From Tubulanus polymorphus (taxonomy: Eukaryota > Nemertea > Palaeonemertea > Tubulaniformes > Tubulanidae), in contig NC_134028.1 in NCBI RefSeq assembly GCF_964204645.1, positions 1,054,001 to 1,118,000 on the forward strand: 64,000 nucleotides of DNA, in the 5' to 3' direction. A program made the position numbers and the translations under genes. Under the pieces are notes generated by a model. It worked only from the letters and a program-made list of their open reading frames with translations. It was not told the origin of the DNA and did no database searches. Positions 1 through 12,600 of the stretch are shown here, piece by piece (the first letter of the stretch is position 1; every line of letters begins with the position of its first letter).

Positions 1-242
1 GTAAATGACGCGTCCTTCCAAGTGAATACATTGATATCTAGTTTTTCTATAGAGATTGCTGACGTCACGTGTCCTACGCATTGTTCTTGTCCTACGCAAA
101 TGTTCGAAGATATAACTTCCAAAGTATCGTCAAATGATGCTTTCTTACCGTTAAATTGATTTGCCAAGTTTACCAATTGCCATTTTTTATTTTTCTTTAA
201 GTCCACTACTTTATTAGTAGCTTTTGATATACAATTCCCCAT
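1..242 (-). CDS. Partial ORF with N-myristoylation signal, runs off left edge
   Basis: Read leftwards from an ATG at 242-240, the frame stays open for 80 codons to the window edge. The start has a strong Kozak context (A at -3, G at +4). The protein begins MGNCISKATNKVV, so Gly2 with Ser6 fits N-myristoylation and Cys4 could be palmitoylated, which would place the product at membranes. The next stretch is Lys-rich. A good splice-donor sequence (AACG followed by GTAAGA) lies in the frame near codon 32, so the real exon may end at about 146 rather than continue to the edge. I do not recognise the family. It lies on the same strand as adenosine kinase and downstream of it. Confidence 0.5.
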   Translation of the reverse strand, partial: MGNCISKATNKVVDLKKNKKWQLVNLANQFNGKKASFDDTLEVISSNICVGQEQCVGHVTSAISIEKLDINVFTWKDASF

Positions 243-1082
243 GTTGCTATGGCTCGGTCGCCCGAGGATACTGCAGTAGGGCCGCTGGGAGAACTGCCTA
301 GTAACTACATGTAGTTATCTCAATCGTTTTTAACATTACAAACACATCTTTCTGAAAAATATGAATGGTTCTAAAAACGAATTCGGCAGTAACTCAGGTG
401 CCCTCAGCAGGATAAGGCTGTTTCCTTCACCATAGTGCCGAGTGATAAGCGGAATTAATTCTTACTTATTCTACTAGATGGCGACTTGGTGAAATCATAC
501 CGGCTTACGCGACTCGTCGAATTGCAGCATCAGACTATTTAGTTCCACAAAATTCCAATAGATGGCGAAAAGTGTCATTCCATTGAATTTCGACCGCGAA
601 TATTATTTTGGGACCGTAAAAAATGTGGCGTACGACTTCAGAGTGCAGGGATGGCAGAAACGTATTCAAATATGTCCGGCCATAGGAAAATGACCTCTGG
701 AATATTTTGTTGAGGCTAAAAGCAGCGGAAATGTCTCCTATAGAAAGAAAGGGGGGTACGGTTTGAGAATCGGTTTTATTATAGGTGATAAACCACGTCA
801 TACTCCAGTTAGTAGAGGTCATCAGGGTAGTCGAGAGATAAAACTGAAGTTTTTTTGGAAGAAAAATTGGAGGAACTGTGCCGACAATAACGCCCCAAAT
901 GCCACGCCACCCGTAGAGTGACGGTACCAGGCGGTTAAAATAAACAACAACAAATTTCATTTCGACTTGCATCAAAAATTTATTTATAAAACCATTTGAT
1001 AAAGGCTTAATTAACATCATCATCATATACATAAAACTGTATACAGAACACATAGAACTCTTTAACTTATGAAAAATGTATT
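243..1082. other. Intergenic stretch between left-edge ORF and adenosine kinase
   Basis: About 840 bp that presumably contain the promoter of the left-edge minus-strand ORF. A 172-codon minus-strand open frame (1053-535) lies here, but it starts with a Met-rich, A+T-derived stretch, has no recognisable domain, and is of a length expected by chance in this much sequence. No RNA gene or repeat was seen. Confidence 0.4.
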
Positions 1083-1088
1083 TTTATT
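1083..1088 (-). terminator. Polyadenylation signal of adenosine kinase
   Basis: TTTATT on the plus strand reads AATAAA on the minus strand, about 95 bases past the adenosine kinase stop codon (1185-1183). This is the first canonical hexamer downstream of that gene. Confidence 0.55.
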
Positions 1089-1182
1089 CAAAAGCCTAGT
1101 ATGATATATATTTGTGTTACAGGATTATTTGGTGATGGAACTCAAGCCGTGACTGGAGCACGATTCACGAGACATGTTTGAT

Positions 1183-4100
1183 TTAACACTTGAAGTTTGG
1201 TTTACCAGGCATCGTGCAGCCATTATTCTGAATGATTAAATTCGCTGCATAGTGACCGCATTTCACACACGTTTCTAAGTCTTTCTCCTGAACTAATTGA
1301 GCGAGAAAACCTGTAAAATATCAAAAATCATGAAACAAATGCTTCTCGACTAAAATGTAGGGAAAATTGCGAGAAGATACAGCGAGTGGTTCTAGGAAAA
1401 TTGCAAGAAAGGTGGCGTCCTCGGATAGGGCAGCGACATCAAAGGCTGAAAGCGGTTTCAACTGCTGCATTTTTAAAAAGAGTCAAATCTGCAAATTTTT
1501 AATTATCTCTATCTTGACAAAAGGGCAACTTCAATATGGTAAGAAGGAAAGGATTCTGGATCCCATAACAAATTCTCTAGAATTGTCAATGAGAGTGAAT
1601 TTAACATATACAAACCTCCGACAAATGCATCTCCAGCACCATTCGTATCAACGATATCTTCTGGGGCCAATTTGATCACCGGAAATTCTTTTACTTCGCC
1701 ATCTGAATGGTTACAAAAATATTTCAAACATTAGAATCTGTTGGGTCAAGCAACTTTCAATAAAGAACAATTTAAGAGGGTACTTTAAGTACCTACATTA
1801 GAAAGGACACTACATATCTAAACTAAGGGGCTGTCTGTATGAGGCTTATAGCCTTCTTTGACGGTAGATAATATGATATGATATATGACACGATATACTG
1901 AGCCCCGAGATATTCTTTATTAAGTTTGATATAACATTGATTTCTCTGACCTTTAGCGACAATAGTAGCTTTATCTCCTTGAGTTATGACAACCATTCGA
2001 CTTCTTTTATCATTCTTTTTTGGAAGTGCGGCAACTTTCAGCGCTATTTCTTTCAAATCTTCAGTCTACATGAACCAAAAGAGAATTAATCAGTAAGATT
2101 CGTTTCCTAGAAATACACTTTTGAAATTGACCGAAACATTTGATTCCTTACATTGAATTTTTGCTGTTCGGAAAATTTAAGGAATTCAGTTTCATTACCG
2201 AACAGAGTATCGACGTACGGCATAGCTTGCATCTGTGGTTCTTTGAAGAATTCACAGAGGAATGGAGCTGACAAGTTCATCATGAAATGTTTGTTCTTTT
2301 CGCAGGCGTGTTTTCCTACTTCCATGATAGTTTCTGGACTGACAGTGAGGAAAAAACCCTGAAATAAATCAGAAATTATATACATTTTAAACAAAGTAAA
2401 CAACACCGACAGTGGTGTTGGAATCGCAGGGACTGCAATGCGCCAATAATTTACTGAATCACGTTTTTTTTCTTTGAATACTATGAGGTAAATTGGCTGC
2501 AGCAAAATATGACAGACTGAAACCCTGTCAAAAATCTGCTGCAGCAATCAAAAAATTGCTTCCAACACGCCTGACAATCAATCCTCGATTATCAGTTTTT
2601 TAACCTAATTTAAAATCATCAATTACAAAGATTGAGTCCATTGTTTCAATTTAAATTAAGTTCAGTGATCCTCTTCCACCCTTGATTATTAACCAACAAA
2701 ACATAACTGCAAAAGTGGTAGATTAAATCAATGAAGTGGATATACTTACTGCGATGTAATAGTAAAGTGCACTTTCTAAGAGAGCCTGGTTTTTCTCATC
2801 GTCGAGGTGGTCCTTCGTAAAATGATTAGCAGCCGCTAAATTTGCGCACAATGATCTACAATAACAAATGTATCAACTTATCAGTTTCATGAATGAATTC
2901 CGAGGCTTACGGGTATAATAACAACTTCAAATACAATCTCCGTAATGCTGGAACTACAAAATAGGCCTCCGCGGTCATAGAGGTCATCTAGAGGTCATCT
3001 ATAGGGCACGATTGATTTCTCAGGTCACATTCAGAGAGGCGCAGTGGCCGAGTGGTTTAAGCCGCTGGTCACTGGTCTCGTCAATCCAGGGTTTATGGGT
3101 TTTCATTTAACATCGAACCTGCTTAAAATGCCCTGCGTGGCGCTTAGTGGGTTGAGGGTGTTAAAATAAAAATTTTAAAAAAATTGAATTTGTCGATATT
3201 TTAAATGTTTTTCTTGTTCTCACCGATTGGATCCATTGATGAGTACAGCACATGTTCCTGTAGCATGTGTCTTGTTGATCTGGTAACGCGTATTCACGCC
3301 CAACTCTTGCGTTTTATCCGCGAGAATTTTACCGAATTCATCGTCTCCAATCGAACCCATATATAACGTAGCATTCTTCACGCCTAGCAACCACTATAAA
3401 TAAATACATACTCACACTTAGAGATTTCAGATATTTACAAAGCGCTCAGAATCCGGGTCGGAAAAATGTTTCACTCCTGCATCCGTTAAATTAATTCCGT
3501 TCATCTTTCATTTGATTTTCAAGTTAATCGTATGTGTGAAACTAGACCCTGCTCTACATGTAGTTCTCACTAAAGATTTGACTCTGAAGCAGACCTGCCA
3601 AACCTATCAGTACACATGGACACAATACCGGGGGTGAGGAAAAATGAAGAATAAAGCAATTTTTAGAGGGACAATAAAATTGTTTCAAGGACAGCAATAG
3701 ATTTTCATTTGTCATCAAAAAACACAAGCAGGGACACGACAGTCCCTGACAATCAGGGACATTTGGCAACTCTGCTAAAGGTTATTACAAAACTTAGTAC
3801 TATGGAATCAGGTCTAAGACTGTAGAGTTTTTGAGGTAAAAGTTTTAACTCAGAACTATGGAATCAGGTCTAAGACTGTACAGTTGTTGAGATAAAAGTT
3901 TTAACTCAGAATTATGGAATCAGGTCTAAGACTGTACAGTTGTTGAGATAAAAGTTTTAACTCAGAACTATGGAATCAGGTCTAAGACTGTACAGTTGTT
4001 GAGATAAAAGTTTTAACTCAGAACTATGGAATCAGGTCTAAGACTGTACAGTTGTTGAGGTAAAAGTTTTAACTCAGAACTATGGAATCAGGTCTAAGAC

Positions 4101-5632
4101 TGTAGAGTTGTTGAGGTCGCAGTTTTAATTACCTGAGCGACTTTGATGCTGTTTTGCGTTGCTCCACCAGGAATATATTCAACATCGTATTTTTCCACAA
4201 TTTTCTTATACCTGAAACAAAATAAATCAATATCTCATAAATTGAACTTCGATTAAAGAACACGATGATAAAACCTGAAAGATTAAGGTCTGGAGGTCGT
4301 AGGTGATAAAATTTGACATATCAAACATCATTCGGTTTAAGTATGTCTGAATCGGTTGAAGAAATATGACGGGTTAATGTGATCACTTACATAGGAACAT
4401 GTTTATCTTCAGCCAGAATAGCATCGTTAGGCTTCAATCCATACCTGCAGAAATATAACAAATCATCTAGAATATTCCAACATTTTCAGCAATGAATTGA
4501 TGAAAGAATGGATTTTAGAGCAGGATTTTATACTATCGTTGACATAAAACTATTCAATCAATGACTCAGCCATTTCTTTTGTTATTATCAAATCTTAATA
4601 CATTTAACATTCTTTTATCATCGCAACTGTCAAATCTCTAGGTCTACCAACAATAAAATGTAATTGGCCAAACGCATGATTTATCGAATATAAGCACAAA
4701 TGCCGATTCATCACTCAGCCTAGGCGTAATTACATAGGAATAAGGATTTATCACTGATACATACTCTTCTAATAAGCCATCTTTCTCTTCTAATGTTGCC
4801 GATATATCCAAAAGGGGATTTCCCATTCCAAACAGCATACCTTCTCTGAAAGTGCAATACAATAAAAATATATAACAGACTCCAAATAAATTTCAGGCAT
4901 TTTGAATAAAAGATATAGTGAAAATTTGAACAAAGTGCAAGTTTTGACTTGTCAATTTTACCTGACAGCCATTCTGCAAGTTTACTGTAGTATGATATAG
5001 ACTAGAGTGGTATATGGAGAGGACTGTCAAACCAGATGTGACTTGCATATATACTACAGTACAGGCTAGCTTACTATCTGTAGAGGGGACAAAGCTAACA
5101 GACCCTCAATCATGTTTGAGTTTATTCTTACTAAAATGAACTATTTCAACTCCAAATACTTATTTCTACTGTTTTAATCGCAAATTAATTTTCATGTTCA
5201 CCGGCAATAAAATCATGAAATCAGAGCGGATTCTTTTAAGAAGGAATGGAATATGAATATGAACCCCCTCGAAGATATAGGTCAGTCTATCTCTGTCTAA
5301 TGATTGCACAGTCAGTCAGTCCGAGCCGGCGCCTCTAATCCGAAAGGTCGTTTCAGGTCATTCGGTGGCAAATTCAAATGATTCCAGATCCTGAAATCTT
5401 TGACAATTCATAACTGCCTGACGTTACTACAAGCTTCACTCCAGTTTTGTTGTCTTTGAGACTTGGAGTTCAATCAAAGACCACCAAAGAAAGGACCGCG
5501 CGGGGAAGGAATGCCGGTCGTGATCCTGTTTTAAGCTAATCACAGTATGAAACACGCTATTTTGAATTAAATAAACATCTACCGTATTGACGTGACATCT
5601 GGCTTGTGCTTTTTTGGTTCTGGTTCCCCCAT
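1183..5632 (-). CDS. ADK: Adenosine kinase
   Basis: Phosphorylates adenosine to AMP with ATP (purine salvage; controls intracellular adenosine). Ten coding exons on the minus strand: 5632-5583, 4845-4765, 4444-4391, 4211-4133, 3393-3224, 2855-2750, 2358-2152, 2065-1951, 1702-1616 and 1310-1183. All introns are GT-AG, all phases close, and the total is 358 codons plus stop, close to the usual length for animal ADK. The N-terminus MGEPEPKKHKPDVTS is Lys-rich, like the long nuclear vertebrate isoform. Visible family motifs: FGMGNPLLDIS near residues 22-32, the glycine pair of PGGATQNS (77-78), GFFLTVSPE, NLSAPF, LFGNE, and the PfkB/ribokinase signature DTNGAGDAF at 306-314, with Asp312 as the catalytic base. 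The protein ends NNGCTMPGKPNFKC. No frameshift or missing residue was seen. Confidence 0.97.
3035..3178 (+). mobile_element. tRNA-derived SINE-like fragment in an ADK intron
   Basis: The stretch starts with GGCGCAGTGGCCGAGTGG, which matches a pol III box A and the D-arm of a class II (Ser/Leu-like) tRNA, and ends in an A-rich tail near 3165-3182. I see no clean anticodon arm or intact box B, so it is not a functional tRNA. It lies in the intron between the third and fourth quarter of ADK (2856-3223), in the opposite orientation to the gene. Confidence 0.45.
3801..4118. repeat. 56-bp minisatellite, about 5.7 copies, in an ADK intron
   Basis: The core TATGGAATCAGGTCTAAGAC recurs at 3801, 3857, 3913, 3969, 4025 and 4081, an exact 56-bp period with few substitutions. 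The array ends 15 bases before the splice donor of the exon at 4211-4133. Each unit carries the phrase TTTTAACTCAGAACTATGGA, which closely resembles the terminal inverted repeat of foldback elements elsewhere in the window (for example 14360-14470 and 36577-36634). Confidence 0.9.
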
Positions 5633-5863
5633 TATATCGTCCTAAAATCACTTTTTAGCTCAGCAGAGAAGTACGACGCCGCAGTATATCCCTGGTTTAG
5701 TTATACACGCTATCAATAGATGGCAGAATGATACAGCGCGGGCGGGTGGAGTCTGACAGTTTGGCGCGAAGCTTCAAAAAAGTATCCGCATCCATCCTCT
5801 TTTTGGCATCAGGTCCAACCAATCAAATAAAGAAAAAACACCAGTTCACGCAAAATTGAACAG
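5633..5863 (-). promoter_or_regulatory. Probable ADK promoter and 5' UTR
   Basis: Only about 230 bp separate the ADK start codon from the likely polyadenylation signal of the upstream gene. The stretch includes GC-rich, CpG-containing sequence (for example GCGCGGGCGGGTGGAG near 5735). No TATA box at a convincing position was seen. The assignment rests on position alone. Confidence 0.35.
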
Positions 5864-5869
5864 TTTATT
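5864..5869 (-). terminator. Candidate polyadenylation signal of the PTPN13-like gene
   Basis: AATAAA on the minus strand, followed by T/G-rich sequence. If used, it gives the phosphatase mRNA a 3' UTR of about 2 kb. Nearer AATAAA-like matches around 6990-7005 are alternatives. Confidence 0.35.
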
Positions 5870-7940
5870 TGTTTGTACACATGTATATAACAACTTAAAA
5901 TATCATCGTGATAATACTAAAGATTACAAATACACAGAAGTCAGAACAAGCAGAGAAAGTGAAGAAAATACCGGTTCATAGTTATCAGAATACAGAGAAA
6001 CTTAGTTTATGGCACGATTATCAGCAAAAATATCTGAACTAATTGGGAATGGACGCTTAATTCGAACATCTTTTAAATAATTTATCACACAAGATTATAA
6101 TGGCACCTGATCTGTTAAACGGTAACATTTTGGAATTCTTGAATATTTGGGGAAACTATTGATTTGAAATACACGTTCCAAGTCCATAAAAGAAACAAGA
6201 ATGCCAAACTTTTTACGATATATTCAGTTGGTCCCAAAACAATAAGATGATAGCGTGCGATATTGAAGTCAATGGACGGCGAATAATTGATAGACAAGCA
6301 GAAATTGAGCACCAGATAGCAAGAAACAGAATTAGAATCCGATCGTTAAGACAGGATGCAAAAACTTTTAAATACATTTATGTATGAAGAAAAGATGAAA
6401 ATTCAACATTCATATATGAAGATTACAGTAATTGAGAGAAAGTTTCAAAGAGATTTAATTAAATTGTATACACCAAAAGTAGTTTTTAGGCTGATATCAA
6501 CATTTGAGCAAAATCTAGCTAACTTATACATGTAGAACTCGTATTAATTATGCTTTTGGAACATGAAAAGTAGCTTAATTGCTATGAGAGGTGGAGTGTG
6601 TATGGGGGAGGCTTTCATGATCAGTATCTACTAAAAACCAATAGATACATGGCGTTTAATGGAATGTTCAAGGAATAGTGACAAGAACTGAGATCAGCCC
6701 ATTCAAAAGTGAATCTTCCATACAAAATTTTAGGGCTATGAAGTTTTGGGCAGTTCAATACGATATGTAAAATTCTTGGATAATCTATTAAGTAAATACT
6801 GTTTAATTATGATATTGCATGAAATCAAACATTTATGTGCCTGTAATAGATGTGGAATATATCAAGGGTAGGCCTAATGCTTGCGTGAACCCATTATAAA
6901 ATATTGTATTTCTTACAAATATGGTAACTATACAATCATTAAATAAATACATCATCTATATTGTTAAAGCTATATCAAATGATTACATAATAGTTTATTC
7001 ATAAATAAAACACTTGGACGCAGTTGCACAGTTAGTCCAAAAGGGGTCTTAAATCATAAGGCCGGTTTTAAGTTGACTATAGAACTAAGATAGATTAGAC
7101 TGGTTTTATTAAATCTAAGCCTTCGCTGTGCAACTGTCTCTTAGTTTCCCAAATCCTTCAGAGCTGTTTGTAACTTAAGTATTTAGCTGATACGTATATG
7201 AAGAAAATTTAATACTGAGGTTTGTAATATACTGGTGATATGTGTCTAATTCAGTTTTGGGAAGACATAGAAATGTTCGCAAACATCGTACACCCCCGAG
7301 ACAAGCAAAATCAGACTAGAGAAATATATGTGGAGGTCCTGTTAAAATTTTTGCACAGAGAAAATTGTTTTCTTGAGATTTTAGACGATTTTCGGTAAAT
7401 CAATAAATAATATCACACGTGATTAGAACGGACACAAGTTTCACATGATCCGATTTTAAAGCAACGTTTTAAAGTAAGTAGCATTTAAACATGACAGATT
7501 TCAACAATTAATATTGAAAGAAAATATAAATACTTTTATCGTAATCAACATTTCCATAACAAAAACGGAAGACCAACAAAGCGCGAGCCTAAAGGAAAAC
7601 AAATCTATTTCATTTAACGAATACAAATGTCTTTCTTTTCCTAAGATTTCTACTCTAATATTGCACAACACTTTGACTATCAAAACCAATAACTAGTTTC
7701 AAATTTGACCTCTGAACAGTACAGAAACCAACCAAATATTTATACTTTGAATTGACAGTTCAGAGTAGTTAACATTTATAGAGTTAAAGATTATTATCCA
7801 CAAGAAACTTTGAGGGTACAATGAATATCTAGAGTTAGATAATATAAAACAATCATAAATTGTGAAAACTGTACATGATGTGGATTATTCACATTGATGT
7901 TACTCAGATAGTGTTGAATCAGACACGCTGATGAATTTTA
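5870..7940 (-). other. Long A+T-rich stretch, probable 3' UTR of PTPN13-like gene
   Basis: About 2 kb without a supportable ORF between the phosphatase stop codon and the next likely poly(A) signal. The only structure seen is a small foldback element at 7020-7138. Short open frames on both strands at 7501-7696 overlap each other and resemble no protein. Confidence 0.4.
7020..7138. mobile_element. Foldback MITE with AGTTGCACAG ends
   Basis: The ends form an inverted repeat: GCAGTTGCACAGTTAG on the left and CGCTGTGCAACTGTC on the right. The interior is about 90 bp and holds no ORF. A shorter relative with AGTTGCGCTGT/ACAGTGCAACT ends lies at 9070-9146. Confidence 0.5.
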
Positions 7941-9690
7941 CTAATTAAATTCTCTTAATGACTTCAATAACTCGATTACTGCCAAATAAATGAAAACATA
8001 TTGATCCTGAAAAATATTCAACAAAAAACAAACATTAATCACTTATAAAAAGTGAAAATCTGGAATTTAAAAAGAATTGAAATTCTTCATCTACAAACCT
8101 TGGTCTGAACCATGCCTTGTCGCCTTTCTCTTAGTTCCGTTACCATTTCACTGATATCAAACTAGAATAACATACAGAATTAGTGATCGAATCATGGAAT
8201 CTTACGATGTGAATATTTCTAGATTGAAGTTCTTACCTCGAGATCCTTTTCAATGTGACGTCGCACCAGATCTATAGCGAACATCGCCCCCGTGCGGCCA
8301 ATACCGGCACTACAATGAGCAAACATCGGACCGGAACCGCAATAAATATTCATCAGCTTCATAAACTGAAAATAGAGCAATAACAGATTCAGATCAATCA
8401 CAACTGAGGAAGTTTGACTTTACGAGAAATTAAAATGGAGGATTGAAGATTATGAAAATTGTTGGGAAATTCAGTTGAATTTACCTCCAGTAACGGTCTA
8501 GCAGAGCTGGGAGTGCCGTGGTCAGGCCAACTGGTATAATACATATGCATTACTGTTCTACTCATACCGGAATCTATATCTTCAATGTGTATCTCACGTA
8601 GTTCAAAGTTTTCAAGGATTTGTAACTTTTTCAAACTGATTTCATATCTACGAAAATAAATTCAGCAACGTCTTTATAAATTCTAGAAAATCTAACAGTT
8701 TTATTAAACGGTTTAACGGTGAAAACTCACTTGTTATAAACAGTGAATGGAGTTTCTATCGAATCGGGCCAGTATCGATGACATTTCACTTTTCCGCTCT
8801 CAATATCTTGCGTAACCATCGCGATCACCGAAATCCGATACTCCCAAATCATTCTCCAGAAATCGCCGGTCGTCTGCGGAAGTGGACCCTGGCTAGCGAT
8901 GTAATGATAAATTTCCTGCCCGATCGGTATCTTCAGATCACTAGCATTGATATAGCTATTCGGTTCAGACAGAATCACTCTATTCAAATCATCTGCAATT
9001 ATAAATCACAACATTCATACCAGGGCTTAACATTTTAATAGTGATTGAGTCTTTTTAAAGATGAGAGGTCAGTTGCGCTGTTTTGAAGTCGAGTCTTCTG
9101 ATTTCAGAGTAGAGACAACTTTAAAATCACGACAGTGCAACTCAGTTGGTTGAAGAATAACGTGGTAACAATTCACTTATGAGTGTATGATTTGTAGGTT
9201 ACTGATAAACATCTCATTCATTGAATCAGTGGCCCTTCATTAGTATTAGATGCTTATCATATGCAATACTGATGATACTTTAATGAAATATAAAGCTATT
9301 CTGTAAAATGGGTCCCTGAGGCCAATCCCACAATCGAGACTGAAGTCAGAAACTAATCATTAATCTTAAGACTGGACTTCAATTGGTTATTGCTCTTAGG
9401 CTGGTATTAAATCAAAGCCATGAGAATGGAACCGGACCAAGCCAAACAAACATTCACTACTCACAAGGTAAAACGTTTCTATATCTGTTTTTTGGTTTGT
9501 TCTCGGGCTGTTTAGCGATGTCACACATATCGGTCGGTGGTAAGTGCCGTATTTGTTTATATTGTTCAACAGCGTCGCCGTTATTGATCTGTTGTTGTAA
9601 GTCATTGATAACCGTGTCTAGAGCGTCTGCCTGAGCGTAAAGCCGTCCGCGAGGTTTATCCATGAACAACGACACATTCGCTAACCACTC
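7941..9690 (-). other. PTPN13: PTP catalytic domain exons of the PTPN13-like gene
   Basis: The catalytic domain starts near LSDEWLANVSLF in the 3' part of the exon ending at 9465 and runs through five further exons. Visible elements: the phosphotyrosine-loop lead KNRYRNVLPYD (across the 9465/8992 junction), NSYINAS, the WPDHGTPS loop with general acid Asp at about residue 2387, the P-loop HCSAGIGRTG with nucleophile Cys about 2417 and Arg about 2423, and the Q-loop MVQTKDQYVF. All residues needed for catalysis are present, so the enzyme should be active. As I recall, human PTPN13 has WPDHD at the WPD loop, whereas this sequence has the commoner WPDHG. Confidence 0.95.
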
Positions 9691-12600
9691 GTCCGACAGA
9701 GTTTCCGGAACGTCTCCCACCGATTTATTATCGACGAGCGACGAGTTGACGTCGTTAAACTCGTTCGAAAACTCGGAATCGCATTCGTCGTCCTCGGACG
9801 CTTTCGTAACCGTCGGCGATACATTGTTCACTTTAATATTACCGTTTAACGAATCAGTGACGTTCAGCGGTAATTCTTTAGCGGGTAACGACACGTCTGC
9901 AGCGAGCGGAGACTCGATCTCATCGTTAGAGTCCGTTACAAAATTCGAATCGTCGGGTATCTCGTCGAGCGTCGCTGACTCTATCTCGCTATCCGTATCG
10001 TCCGGTATTTCCCGTTCGTTGATTGGTCGAACTGAATCGATCAATCGACGTAAAGCTTTACTACTTTCATCTTCCAAATCATCATCGTTCGCCGCGCTTC
10101 GACATAAACTCGAATTCGAAGCCGCTAGTTTGGTCTGTAATAACTCAACGCCGGATAATGCATCGTTCTCTGATTGACTTCCAGGACTAGTCGTCTCTCT
10201 CGCAGGAGGCCTATATAAACAATATTAGAAATCATTATAATCTTAATGTTTGAGTTCAGCAGCTCATCTGTGCTTATCATCTAAAGACTTACATCAGGGC
10301 CCAGTTTCACAAAAAGGTTTAACTCTTAAATCGATTTAATTTCTTCATTAATTCAGTTTATCTAAATCGATTTAGGCCTTAATCCTTTCTGTGAAACTGG
10401 GTTCAGGTATGAACTATCGAAACTAACGGAGCTAGGCCACTGACTGTCCTTTCAAACAAGTTGAAATAGACATTAGTTACTGATATCTCCTGACAAGGAA
10501 ACATTACTGATGCTGGATATGTACTGTACCTCGATACAGCCAGTGTAACGGTGCCTTTAGTTTTTCTCAACGTTGCAACAGCTTTGTTCGGACTAACGCC
10601 GATAAATGAATCGCCATTAACCTAAAAATACGTGTCATACAGGTTATAATATTTCAATAACAAGAGAAAAATCAACAAAGCAATGAATTTGTAGCAATAA
10701 AGACACGAGTAACATAATAATACATTGGTGTTGATGTTGATGCAACCATTGATGAAACACTCCCAGTTAATGGTTACAGAGTCCAAAAGATGACTAGTTG
10801 AATATGAGCTAAGGAAACTTTCATGGAATCTTTTTACTATCAGTACACAGGTGAACATGAAACACCGAGCTACAGTCCATGAAACACCGAGCTACAGTCC
10901 ATGAAACACCGAGCTACAGTCAATGAAACACCGAGCTACAGTCCATGAAACACCGAGCTACAGTCTCGATGAAACACCGAGCTACAGTCAATGAAACACC
11001 GAGCTACAGTCAATGAAACACCGAGCTACAGTCCATGAAACACCGAGCTATCTCTACCTGTAATAAACGATCGCCTTTCTTCAATCGGCCGTCGATATCA
11101 GCGACACTTCCAGGTGTAATAGATATAACACATATACCAGTAGAGTTTCCCTTCTCTCCTCCAGCCACTCCAAAACCTAATCCACTTCCAGCTGGTTTCA
11201 CTAATTCTAACCATATTACACCACTCTGTGCGCGTTAAAGAAAATTAAATAATTCAGTTCGATTTGTGATAAAACAGGACCCAGTACAGGGGCATAGCCA
11301 GCCTTTCTGAGTAATGAAACCTCGGCTTTGCCAGTGCAGTTCCACAGTAGGAGTTAACATTCAACTCCAGAGTCAAATTCAGTTAATTACTATTACTTTT
11401 AGAGATAAATGTTGCACATTCTACTCAGTATGAATACCTCAGGATCATAGATATCCCAGTCTGATGGTGAAGTCATCTGAGCTTCATCTACGAGAGAAGT
11501 TTCAGCTTGTACTGCTGCTTCAGTTCCAGTATTCCTCTCCGTCTGAACAGATGAGTCATCCGTGTTGTTGTTATTTTTCTGCCCGTAATTATACGGAGTA
11601 ATCACGTTTTTTCCTTCCTTTTGGTCGAGATTTTTAATCAAGTCTTCGATTGCGTTTTGTTTCGGTTTCACGATGACTCGCGGTTGAATAATTTCTTCTT
11701 CCTCGGAAGAAGACAAATCACTGATATCCTGAAAAAAAAGTAGACACTTCATTGTAGTAAGTATTCCAGCATTTTATCGATGCAATAATTTTTCTTATAA
11801 GTTGTAGATTCTTCGATTTTAATCAATTTCTAGTCAAACTTTTTTCTTTTTATTCCATCAGAGATTAGAAAAATAAAACAAATTTAGAATTTTGTTTGTT
11901 TTGTGAATTAACGCAGTACATTAATGAAATGATAAAAGGATTCTAAATGTATGAGTAAATAGTGTATAAATGTACTTGTTTTTCAGAGAATTGTTTGTTT
12001 CATGTTCCAGTTTTATACGATTTCAATTAACTACTTCTAAAGCTAAAATTGGTCGCGTGCCAGTACGCTGAGAACCTCCCTCATTATGTAATGAACATGA
12101 TTTCTGACATTTTTGCAATTCATTTCATGATCTTACAACAAAATACAATAAGATCATGTTTGGTTGATAATTCTGGTCTAGTGATTCATGTTAGGTATGA
12201 TTCTGAGCGTACGCTATCGGCCTAAAATATAATGATCTAATTTCAGAACTCAGCTACACCATACTGCAGTTCTAAAGCCATGCATACAGACTGCATTTCT
12301 CAAAGACTTAAGACATTTTCATAGAAAGGACTACGTTATATGTCTAAATTCTACTGGTCAATCATTTGAGTATTATTCATAGTCAATCAGATTTATTGAA
12401 TTAATGAAGGATAATCAGAGTAAAGCAGAGAGAGAGATAGAGTGCGTACCATCCCGGGATATCGAGCACTGATTTGATTGTACCTGATTGTGACAGCATG
12501 GAAGACTAAAACTGTTAGCTATACCACTCACCGCTTTACCCCGTATTGATAATTTCATACCCTGCCCATGGGCGCTGTGTAAAGACACAGTTTTGGGCTA

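Noticed and set aside
535-1053. 172-codon minus-strand open frame downstream of ADK
   Set aside because: No recognisable domain, A+T-driven Met-rich start, and a length expected by chance in 64 kb of two-strand sequence.
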